Part shown: positions 21,412 through 27,566 of the stretch, one piece after another
Layout of the letters: each line of letters starts with the position of its first letter
How positions within the stretch are numbered: position 1 is the stretch's first letter
NCBI GenBank assembly: GCA_934567355.1
Contig: CAKTJC010000033.1
Span: forward strand, 1 to 27,566
Length of the DNA: 27,566 nucleotides
Source: an uncultured Oscillospiraceae bacterium
GTDB lineage: Bacteria; Bacillota; Clostridia; Oscillospirales; Oscillospiraceae
Direction of reading: 5' to 3'
The notes under the pieces: generated by a model
Told to the model about the DNA's origin: nothing
What the model saw: only the letters and a program-made list of their open reading frames with translations
The model's database searches: none
Made by a program: the position numbers and the translations under genes

Positions 21412-22299
21412 ATGAAAACAAAAACCGCAATGATTACCATTGCAGGCCGCCCCAATGTGGGAAAGTCCACGCTGGTCAATTATCTGGTGGGCGAAAAAAT
21501 TGCGATCGTGTCCAATAAGCCGCAGACCACGCGCAATCGGATTTGCGGCATTGTCACCCGGGGCAATACCCAATTTGTGTTTGTGGATACGCCGGGCTTC
21601 CATCGCGCCCGTACCAGGCTGGGAGATTATATGGTGAACGTGGCGCAGGAGTCCATTGCGGATGTTGATCTGACCATTCTGGTGGTGGAGCCGATCGCAT
21701 CCGTGGGTGCCCAGGAGGAGGAGCTTCTTCGTCAGATTCAAAGAAGCCGTTGCCCCGTCATTCTTGCGATCAACAAAATTGACACGGTGGAAAAGGACAG
21801 GCTGCTGGAAGTGATTGCCGCGTATTCCCAGAAGGCAGATTTTACCGCGATCATCCCCATTTCGGCCAAAACCGGCGATGGCGTCGGGGAGCTGCTGAAG
21901 GAGTGCGAAAAGAGCGCACAGGAGGGTTATTTCCTCTTCCCGGAGGATGTCACCACCGACCAGCCAGAGCGGCAGGTAATGGCAGAGATCATCCGCGAGA
22001 AGCTGCTGTGGTGCCTTGACCGGGAAGTTCCCCACGGGACGGCAGTGGAAATCACCCGCTTTTCCGAACGGGACAACGGAATTATCGATTTGGATGCAAC
22101 GATTTATTGCGAGAAAGCCAGCCATAAGGGCATTATCATCGGCAAGGGCGGAGAGATGCTGAAAAAGATTTCCTCCATGGCACGCGCCGACTGCGAGAAA
22201 TTTATGGGTACCAAGGTGTATCTGACGACCTGGGTGAAGGTAAAGGAGAACTGGCGAGACAGCGATTTTCTTGTGCGCAATTTTGGCTATCACGAATAG
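21412..22299 (+). CDS. era: GTPase Era
   Basis: Era binds the 3' end of 16S rRNA and checks small-subunit assembly. The 295-residue product has G1 GRPNVGKST (12-20), G2 region KPQTTRNRI, G3 DTPGF, G4 NKID and a C-terminal KH domain with IIIGKGGEMLKKI. CAGGAG lies 7 bp before ATG 21412; the frame is open further upstream into ybeY but those residues are not family-like. It stands where yqfF, dgkA and cdd often separate it from phoH/ybeY in other Firmicutes; here they are absent. Confidence 0.97.
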   Translation: MKTKTAMITIAGRPNVGKSTLVNYLVGEKIAIVSNKPQTTRNRICGIVTRGNTQFVFVDTPGFHRARTRLGDYMVNVAQESIADVDLTILVVEPIASVGAQEEELLRQIQRSRCPVILAINKIDTVEKDRLLEVIAAYSQKADFTAIIPISAKTGDGVGELLKECEKSAQEGYFLFPEDVTTDQPERQVMAEIIREKLLWCLDREVPHGTAVEITRFSERDNGIIDLDATIYCEKASHKGIIIGKGGEMLKKISSMARADCEKFMGTKVYLTTWVKVKENWRDSDFLVRNFGYHE

Positions 22300-22365
22300 C
22301 CGCTCACTATTTTTTCCAGGTGTATTCCGGCTCTGACTGCGCAAGCTAATCCCGGAGGGATGGAA

Positions 22366-22509
22366 ATGAAGTCCGCAGATTTTTGGAGCGTTTTTATGGA
22401 AACCGGTGCGCCGGAGGCGTATCTGCTGTACAGCGCCGCACTAAAAACGGAGGGAAAGAATGTACCTGACGATCCGGGGCGTTGTCCTGAGAGTATCGGA
22501 TTACAATGA
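22366..22509 (+). CDS. yqzL: YqzL family small protein
   Basis: The 47-residue product begins MKSADFWSVFMETGAPEAY, followed by LLYSAAL, matching the YqzL pattern of an aromatic N-terminus, TG and a YLLY segment. Position between era and recO is the same as in Bacillus. GGAGG at 22354-22358 is 7 bp before ATG 22366; another in-frame ATG at 22360 is too close to it. The last 50 bp overlap the start of recO in another frame, so the polar C-terminal tail (VPDDPGRCPESIGLQ) is encoded by the same bases as the RecO N-terminus. Function is unknown. Confidence 0.8.
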   Translation: MKSADFWSVFMETGAPEAYLLYSAALKTEGKNVPDDPGRCPESIGLQ

Positions 22510-23218
22510 CCGTGACGCACTTCTGACGGTTCTGACCCAAAAGTATGGAAAACTGACCGTCAAGGCCAGGGGACTGCGACGGAAGAACAGTCCCCTGACG
22601 GCGGTTTGCCAGCTGCTGGCCTTTGGGGAGTTTACCGTCTTTGAATACCGCGGTCAGTACACGATCAACGAGGCGCATGTGCTGAACCTTTTTCAGGGAC
22701 TGCGTGCGGATATGGAAAGCCTGGCGCTGGCATCCTATTTTGCCCAGGTGGCGGAGGTGCTCTCCCAGGAGGATTACCCCACACCGGAGCTGCAGTCGCT
22801 GCTGCTGAACTGCCTGTATGCACTGGCGGAATTAAAGCTGCCCTTTGCGCAGGTGAAGGCGGTGTTCGAGCTTCGTGCAGCCTGTCTGGCTGGATTTATG
22901 CCCGACCTGGTAGGATGCCATGTCTGTGGGAGCCAGGAACCCACCCGCTTTGACCTGTCCTCAGGCTTACTGGAATGCGAGAACTGCCGGGATGCAGCCT
23001 CTTCCGGCATCCGAATGCCGGTGACGCCCTCTATGTTGGAGGCAATGCGCTATATTTCCTTCTGCGACCCGAAGAAGCTGTTTGCCTTCCGCCTGCCGGA
23101 GCAGGAGCTGACCCGCCTGTCCTCCCTGACGGAGGGGTTCCTTTCTACGCAGCTGGAGCGTTCCTTTTCAGCACTGGATTTCTATAAATCTCTGCATATT
23201 CCCATGGAATCTACATAA
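22460..23218 (+). CDS. recO: DNA repair protein RecO
   Basis: RecO works with RecR to replace SSB by RecA at gaps. The 252-residue protein starts with an OB fold (TIRGVVLRVSDYNDRDALLTV, then KYGKLTVKARGLRR), followed by a helical domain and a zinc finger with CHVCG (about 153-157) and CENC (about 173-176). GGAGGGAAAGA precedes the ATG, inside yqzL. The gene ends 14 bp before mutS2. Confidence 0.95.
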   Translation: MYLTIRGVVLRVSDYNDRDALLTVLTQKYGKLTVKARGLRRKNSPLTAVCQLLAFGEFTVFEYRGQYTINEAHVLNLFQGLRADMESLALASYFAQVAEVLSQEDYPTPELQSLLLNCLYALAELKLPFAQVKAVFELRAACLAGFMPDLVGCHVCGSQEPTRFDLSSGLLECENCRDAASSGIRMPVTPSMLEAMRYISFCDPKKLFAFRLPEQELTRLSSLTEGFLSTQLERSFSALDFYKSLHIPMEST

Positions 23219-23232
23219 AACAGGAGAAAACA

Positions 23233-25611
23233 ATGTCTGAACTATATGAAAAATCCCTGGTGAAGCTGGAGCTTGACCAGGTGCTGGCGCGACTGGCGGA
23301 CTGCGCCGGGAGCGAGGGCGGCAAGCAGTGCTGCCTGGATCTGCGGCCTACCTCCGATCTGGAAGAGGTGGAGCAGCTGCTCCGGCAAACCAGTGCCGCC
23401 TATGATCTGAGCACAAAGAAAGGCTATCCATCCTTCGCAAGTGCCGCGAATGTATCGACAAGCCTGGAGCGGGCGGACAGAGGGGGAAGCCTTCAGTCCA
23501 AGGAGCTGCTGGTCATCGGCGGCGTTCTGCGCTGTGCCCGGTCTGTAAAGGACTATATCACGCCAGAGGACAAGGAAACGGTGCTCGAACCGCTGTTCCA
23601 TTCTCTGACGCCCAACAAATATCTGGAGGAGCGGATCCTCACCTCTATTCTCTCTGAAGAAGAGATCGCGGATACCGCCTCGCCGGAGCTTGCCGACATC
23701 CGCCGCCATATGCGCATTCAGTCCGGTAAGATCCGGGACAGTCTGCAAAAGGTGATTTCGTCCCCCGCATACAGCAAATTCCTGCGGGAGCCCATTATCA
23801 CCATCCGCCAGGGGCGCTATGTGGTGCCGGTAAAATCCGAATGCAAGAACGATGTACCCGGTCTGGTGCATGATGTTTCTGCAACCGGTTCCACTTATTT
23901 TGTGGAGCCTATGTCCGCTGTAAATGCAAACAATGCGCTGCGGGAGCTTCAGCTGAAGGAGAAGAAGGAGATCGAGCGTATCCTGGCAGAGCTCTCCAGT
24001 GAGGTGGCAGCCCACGGGGAAGACATCAATCTGGATTATACTCTGCTGGTGCAGCTGGATGTGATCTTCGCAAAGGCAAAGCTTGCCTTCCATATGCGCG
24101 CCTGGGCGCCCATTATGAATGACAGCGGCCGGGTGGAGCTGTATAACGCGCGGCATCCGCTGATCGACCCGCAAAAGGTCGTGCCGATTTCCCTGCGGCT
24201 GGGGTCTGACTTTGACACCATGATCATCACCGGCCCCAATACCGGCGGCAAGACCGTCACCCTGAAAACCATTGGCCTTCTGACCCTGATGGCGGAGTGC
24301 GGCCTGCATGTTCCGGCAGGGAGCGGCAGTACACTTTCCACTTTCGATGCGATCCTGGCGGACATTGGCGACGAGCAGTCCATTGCCCAGAGCCTTTCCA
24401 CATTCTCCAGCCATATGAGAACCATCGTGGATGTGGTGGAGCAATGCGACAGCCGTACGCTGGTGCTGTATGACGAGCTGGGCGCAGGCACCGATCCTGC
24501 CGAGGGTGCGGCACTGGCGATCGCACTTATTGAATACAGCAGAAAAATGGGAAGCAGAGTGGTGGCGACGACCCACTATGCGGAGCTGAAGCTCTACGCC
24601 ATGCGCACGAAGGGTGTGATCAATGCCTCCTGCGAGTTTGACGTAGAGACATTGCAGCCGACATATAAACTCTTGATCGGAATTCCCGGAAAGTCCAACG
24701 CCTTTGCCATCTCCAGAAAGCTTGGCCTGCCGGAGGATATTCTGAAGGAAGCCGGCGACCTGGTGGGCAAGAGCGACAAGGATTTTGAAGACGTCCTTGC
24801 CCAGCTGGAGCAGCAGCGCCAGCAGATGGAGAATGCCCGCATGGAGGCGGAGAAGCTCAAACAGGAGACAGAGAAAATCAAGCAGCAGAGCGAGCAGTAC
24901 CAGGAGCAGCTTCGCAAGGAGAAGGAGAAGGCCATGGAGGCCGCCCGGCGGGAGGCACAGGGAATTATCGATGAGGCCCGTGCTGCTGCCAACATTGCCT
25001 CTGAAGAGCTGAAGGCTCTGCGCAAGCAGCTGCAGGACAGCGCCGATACCACCGGCATCAACCAGCGTCAGGCAGAGCTGCGCCGTACTCTGAACGAGAC
25101 AGAGGATCGGCTGCGTGCCACGCAGCCCCGGCAATCCCGCCCCCAGCCGACCCGCGAGATCAAGGTGGGCGACACGGTGGAACTGCTGAATCTGGGCATC
25201 AAGGCAAGTGTGCTGACCGTCAATAAGAATGGCACCTATCAGCTCCAGGCGGGCATCATGAAGCTGACTGCGAAGGCGGATGAGGTTTATCTTTTGGAAA
25301 ATGACAACCCCTATAAAGCCAAGGGTGGTCACCCGGCGCATTCCGGTCGGGAGATGAAAACGGCGGCCATGGCATCGGAGATCGACCTGCGTGGGATGGA
25401 CACGGTGGAAGCGATCTGCGTGCTGGATCGGTATATGGACGAAGCGATGCGCGCCAAGCTGCCCACCGTCCGCATCATCCACGGCAAGGGCACCGGCGCG
25501 CTGCGCCAGGCGGTTCATCAGGATCTGAAACGGAATAAATTTGTCAAAAGCTTCCGCCTGGGTGTTTACGGCGAGGGCGAGGACGGCGTAACCATTGCAG
25601 AATTTGCATAA
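23233..25611 (+). CDS. mutS2: Endonuclease MutS2
   Basis: The 792-residue protein is the MutS paralogue that lacks mismatch-recognition domains and acts in recombination control and ribosome-collision rescue. The core domain is followed by Walker A GPNTGGKT (334-341), LSTFSSHM, Walker B LVLYDELGAGTDPAEG, a long Gln/Glu coiled coil (about 515-625), a KOW-like segment (KVGDTVELLNLGIKASVL) and a C-terminal Smr nuclease domain with EIDLRGMD and VRIIHGKGTGALR. All these motifs are intact. CAGGAGAAAACA precedes the ATG. It is probably the last gene of the run from yqfC. Confidence 0.97.
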   Translation: MSELYEKSLVKLELDQVLARLADCAGSEGGKQCCLDLRPTSDLEEVEQLLRQTSAAYDLSTKKGYPSFASAANVSTSLERADRGGSLQSKELLVIGGVLRCARSVKDYITPEDKETVLEPLFHSLTPNKYLEERILTSILSEEEIADTASPELADIRRHMRIQSGKIRDSLQKVISSPAYSKFLREPIITIRQGRYVVPVKSECKNDVPGLVHDVSATGSTYFVEPMSAVNANNALRELQLKEKKEIERILAELSSEVAAHGEDINLDYTLLVQLDVIFAKAKLAFHMRAWAPIMNDSGRVELYNARHPLIDPQKVVPISLRLGSDFDTMIITGPNTGGKTVTLKTIGLLTLMAECGLHVPAGSGSTLSTFDAILADIGDEQSIAQSLSTFSSHMRTIVDVVEQCDSRTLVLYDELGAGTDPAEGAALAIALIEYSRKMGSRVVATTHYAELKLYAMRTKGVINASCEFDVETLQPTYKLLIGIPGKSNAFAISRKLGLPEDILKEAGDLVGKSDKDFEDVLAQLEQQRQQMENARMEAEKLKQETEKIKQQSEQYQEQLRKEKEKAMEAARREAQGIIDEARAAANIASEELKALRKQLQDSADTTGINQRQAELRRTLNETEDRLRATQPRQSRPQPTREIKVGDTVELLNLGIKASVLTVNKNGTYQLQAGIMKLTAKADEVYLLENDNPYKAKGGHPAHSGREMKTAAMASEIDLRGMDTVEAICVLDRYMDEAMRAKLPTVRIIHGKGTGALRQAVHQDLKRNKFVKSFRLGVYGEGEDGVTIAEFA

Positions 25612-25616
25612 AGCAT

Positions 25617-25631
25617 GCAGGACAATCCTGC
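25617..25631 (+). terminator. Short hairpin after mutS2 (weak terminator candidate)
   Basis: GCAGGA (25617-25622) and TCCTGC (25626-25631) form a 6-bp stem with a 3-nt loop, 5 bp after the stop codon. No T-run follows, so its role is uncertain. Confidence 0.3.
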
Positions 25632-25654
25632 TGTGGAGAGCAGAATTGTGAAAA

Positions 25655-25684
25655 ATTGCACAAAAATCAGCTTGTTTGTGCAAT
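25655..25684. repeat. Perfect 10-bp inverted repeat upstream of the HPr-like gene promoter
   Basis: ATTGCACAAA (25655-25664) and TTTGTGCAAT (25675-25684) are exact inverted copies separated by 10 bp. The pair ends 15 bp before the -35 box of the following promoter, a position suited to an activator or repressor site. On the minus strand a T-run follows the hairpin, but no minus-strand gene is present there. Confidence 0.6.
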
Positions 25685-25699
25685 ACAGCCGAAATTTGA

Positions 25700-25727
25700 T
25701 TGACTTTTTCAGTGAAAATGGTATTAT
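25700..25727 (+). promoter_or_regulatory. sigma-A promoter of the HPr-like gene
   Basis: TTGACT at 25700-25705 and TATTAT at 25722-25727 are 16 bp apart in an AT-rich stretch; ATTATA shifted by one base gives a 17-bp spacer. Transcription would start near 25734, leaving a leader of about 45 nt. Confidence 0.75.
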
Positions 25728-25774
25728 ATAAGTAGATTCATCGCGTTGCTATGGGCGTGATGTAAAGGAGTGTT

Positions 25775-26041
25775 ATGGAAATGTTCAACAAAGAAGTGGT
25801 TGTGCGCTGCGAGTCCGGACTGCACAACAAACAGGCGACCTACTTTGTGCAGAAGGCCAACGAGTTTGAAAGCAGCATCTGGCTGGAATCCGAAAGCCGT
25901 AAAATGAACGCCAAAAGCTTGCTGGGCATCATGTCTCTGGGAATTGTCACCGGCACCCCGGTCACGCTGAGCGCGGTCGGCCCCGACGCAGAGGCAGCTG
26001 TCAATGCGCTGGAAGAGCTGCTCCAGCGGGACGTTTATTGA
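25775..26041 (+). CDS. HPr family phosphocarrier protein (variant active-site loop)
   Basis: The 88-residue product (86 if the second ATG at 25781 is used) has the HPr fold: FNKEVVVRCESGLH, the conserved KANEFESSIWLESESR, and the regulatory serine segment NAKSLLGIMSLGI. Counting from the second ATG the histidine is exactly His15. The loop after it reads HNKQA rather than the usual HARPA, so Arg17 and Pro18, which assist phosphotransfer, are Lys and Gln. The Ser46 site used by HPr kinase is kept. It may work mainly in Ser-P regulation, like Crh, rather than sugar transport. AAAGGAG is 4 bp before the first ATG and 10 bp before the second. No PTS genes are adjacent. Confidence 0.88.
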   Translation: MEMFNKEVVVRCESGLHNKQATYFVQKANEFESSIWLESESRKMNAKSLLGIMSLGIVTGTPVTLSAVGPDAEAAVNALEELLQRDVY

Positions 26042-26048
26042 TTTACTG

Positions 26049-26091
26049 CGGCTGCTCCAATCTCTCACTTCCCGGGGAATTGGGGCAGCCG
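26049..26091 (+). terminator. First hairpin after the HPr-like gene
   Basis: CGGCTGCTCCAAT (26049-26061) pairs with ATTGGGGCAGCCG (26079-26091) through 13 pairs including one G-U wobble, with a 17-nt loop. No T-run follows directly. Confidence 0.6.
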
Positions 26092-26100
26092 AATTCCGAC

Positions 26101-26136
26101 TGCCTCGATGCCAACGCTGCATGGAGGCATTTTTTT
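26101..26136 (+). terminator. Intrinsic terminator between the HPr-like gene and uvrC
   Basis: TGCCTC and ATGC (26101-26111) pair with GCAT and GAGGCA (26119-26129) around one G-G mismatch, followed by seven T residues (26130-26136). The T-run ends only 13 bp before the uvrC start, so uvrC either depends on read-through or has a promoter in the hairpin region. Confidence 0.8.
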
Positions 26137-26149
26137 ATGGAGCGAACCC

Positions 26150-27566
26150 ATGACCTTTGATGAACTGAAGGATAAGGCGCTGTCCTTGCCCTATGCCCCG
26201 GGTGTGTATATCATGCGGGATAAAACCGACAAGGTGATTTATGTCGGCAAAGCAAAGAAGCTGAAAAACCGTGTCAGCCAGTATTTTCAGGATACCGCTT
26301 CCCACACGCCAAAAACAAGAATGATGGTGAGCAAGATCCACCATTTCGATGTGATCGTTGCTGCCAGTGAATTTGAGGCGCTGGTGCTGGAATGCTCACT
26401 GATCAAGCGATACATGCCGAAATATAATATCCTTCTGAAGGATGACAAGGGCTACCCCTATCTTCGGCTGGATATGCGGGAGATTTACCCCAGAATCACG
26501 CTGGTCAGCAAACTCAGCGATGACGGTGCCCATTACTATGGCCCCTTTGGCAGCCGCGGCGTGACGCACAGTGTGATGGAGGCGATTCTGAAGACGCTGA
26601 AGCTTCCCACCTGCACCAGGGAATTTCCGCGGGATGTCGGCAAGGATCGTCCTTGCCTGAATTATCACATGAATCAGTGCGCCGGATGGTGCCAGCCCGG
26701 CAAGACCTGCACCGAATACCGGGAGACAATGGAGCAGGCAAAGCAGCTGCTCTCCGGCAGCTATAAGGCGGCAGCGGAGGAAATCAAAGCGCAGATGCTC
26801 GCAGCGGCAGAAAATCTGGAGTTCGAACTGGCGGCAACCCTGAGAGACCGATTAAACGCGGTGGAGGCGCTTGGGCAGAAGCAGCTTGTGACGGCAGGCA
26901 CGCTGGCAGATACCGATGTGATCGGCTTCGGGCAGACGGAGGTAAAGGCATGCTTTGCAGTGCTGCATTTCAGCAACGGGAATTTGCTGGATAAGGAATA
27001 CGAAGTGTTTCCGACGCCGGATGATCGGGAGGAAGCGGTTTCCAGCCTGATGAAGCAGTTTTATCTCAGCCGGGGCTATGCACCGAAGCAAGTCCTGCTG
27101 CCGTTCCCGCTGGAAGACGGCGAACTGTTTTCACAACTGATCGAAAAGCAGTACGGGCGCACGGCCAAGCTCCGGGTACCGCAGCGGGGAGACAACATCC
27201 GCCTGGTGGAGTTGGCCTGTAAGAATGCGTTTGAAGAAGCAAAGCGCGTCACGGATAAGGAAGAGCGCAATAATGCAATTTTGATGACACTAGGAAAGAT
27301 GCTCAATATTCCAACCCCCAAGCGGATCGAATCCTTTGATGTTTCCAACATTTCCGGGACGGACATTGTAGCCAGCATGGTGGTATTCCAGGATGGCAAG
27401 CCCAGAAAGAGCGACTATAAGCGCTTTAAGCTGGAGGGGCTGGATAATCAGGATGACTATGCCTCCATGCATCAGGTGGTGACGCGCCGCTTTGTTCACT
27501 ACAAGGCGGGGGACAAGGGCTTTGATGCCGCCCCCGACCTGCTGCTGATCGACGGCGGCATTGCCC
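26150..27566 (+). CDS. uvrC: Excinuclease ABC subunit C (3' end beyond window)
   Basis: UvrC makes the two incisions in nucleotide excision repair. The frame starts MTFDELKDKALSLPYAPGVY and stays open for 472 codons to the window edge, so roughly the last quarter is missing. The GIY-YIG nuclease domain is clear (GVYIM...YVGKAKKLKNRVSQYF, residues about 18-45), as are the conserved cysteine region (CLNYHMNQCAGWC), the UVR motif near 200-235 and the start of the RNase H-like second nuclease domain (RIESFDVSNISGTD and the terminal LLLIDGG). The only Shine-Dalgarno is a weak GGAGCG just after a terminator T-run. Confidence 0.96.
   Translation, partial: MTFDELKDKALSLPYAPGVYIMRDKTDKVIYVGKAKKLKNRVSQYFQDTASHTPKTRMMVSKIHHFDVIVAASEFEALVLECSLIKRYMPKYNILLKDDKGYPYLRLDMREIYPRITLVSKLSDDGAHYYGPFGSRGVTHSVMEAILKTLKLPTCTREFPRDVGKDRPCLNYHMNQCAGWCQPGKTCTEYRETMEQAKQLLSGSYKAAAEEIKAQMLAAAENLEFELAATLRDRLNAVEALGQKQLVTAGTLADTDVIGFGQTEVKACFAVLHFSNGNLLDKEYEVFPTPDDREEAVSSLMKQFYLSRGYAPKQVLLPFPLEDGELFSQLIEKQYGRTAKLRVPQRGDNIRLVELACKNAFEEAKRVTDKEERNNAILMTLGKMLNIPTPKRIESFDVSNISGTDIVASMVVFQDGKPRKSDYKRFKLEGLDNQDDYASMHQVVTRRFVHYKAGDKGFDAAPDLLLIDGGIA

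Noticed and set aside
23242..25683. 813-codon minus-strand open frame opposite mutS2
   Set aside because: It mirrors MutS2, whose motifs and Smr domain are intact; the minus frame is His/Leu/Gln-rich without any family motif.
1..27566. CRISPR array, prophage, defence or toxin-antitoxin system
   Set aside because: No regularly spaced repeats and no such protein families were seen; the only repeated DNA is the MITE pair and local hairpins.

Overview
This window looks like chromosome of an endospore-forming, moderately GC-rich clostridium, most likely an Oscillospiraceae/Ruminococcaceae-type gut Firmicute. The case rests on a complete spoIIAA-spoIIAB-sigF operon, the sporulation genes yunB, ylbJ-like, yqfC and yqfD, a large Bacillus/Clostridium-type SRP RNA in front of dnaX-ebfC-recR, a valine T-box leader on valS, and the era-yqzL-recO gene order. 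Species level is not determinable by eye.

Layout. 1-3.1 kb: the 3' part of an HI0933/BaiN-type flavoprotein gene, acpP with a near-consensus promoter, a 161-bp MITE-like element, SRP RNA, and then dnaX-ebfC-recR ending in a UUCG hairpin at 4.1 kb. 4.1-5.9 kb: a translationally coupled ECF sigma factor and membrane-anchored putative anti-sigma gene, closed by a strong hairpin. 6.0-7.0 kb: a lone family 2 glycosyltransferase on the minus strand. 7.1-10.0 kb: a sigma-A promoter, a T-box leader with a GUC specifier, and valS. 10.1-12.2 kb: a small cluster of tyrosine phosphatase, Nudix hydrolase and nucleoside phosphorylase, ending in a strong terminator. 12.3-13.9 kb: spoIIA operon, followed flush by a second, inverted MITE copy. 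14.0-17.1 kb: pcrA and yunB. 17.1-18.4 kb, minus strand: a small cysteine-rich protein and a ylbJ-like gene. 18.4-25.6 kb: tightly packed yqfC-yqfD-phoH-ybeY-era-yqzL-recO-mutS2. 25.6-27.6 kb: an HPr-like protein with its own promoter, then uvrC running off the end.

Functionally the window combines DNA repair and replication (dnaX, recR, pcrA, recO, mutS2, uvrC), translation and RNA maturation (valS, SRP RNA, ybeY, era, phoH) and forespore/mother-cell sporulation control. No phage, CRISPR or defence system is visible.

The most interesting non-genic structures are (i) two 161-bp, about 91% identical, IS5-like MITEs in opposite orientation, each starting at the first base after a stop codon; (ii) a 17-bp perfect inverted repeat that buries the yunB Shine-Dalgarno and start codon, with a possible sigma-E -10 inside its left arm; and (iii) a perfect 10-bp inverted repeat just upstream of the promoter of a variant HPr gene.
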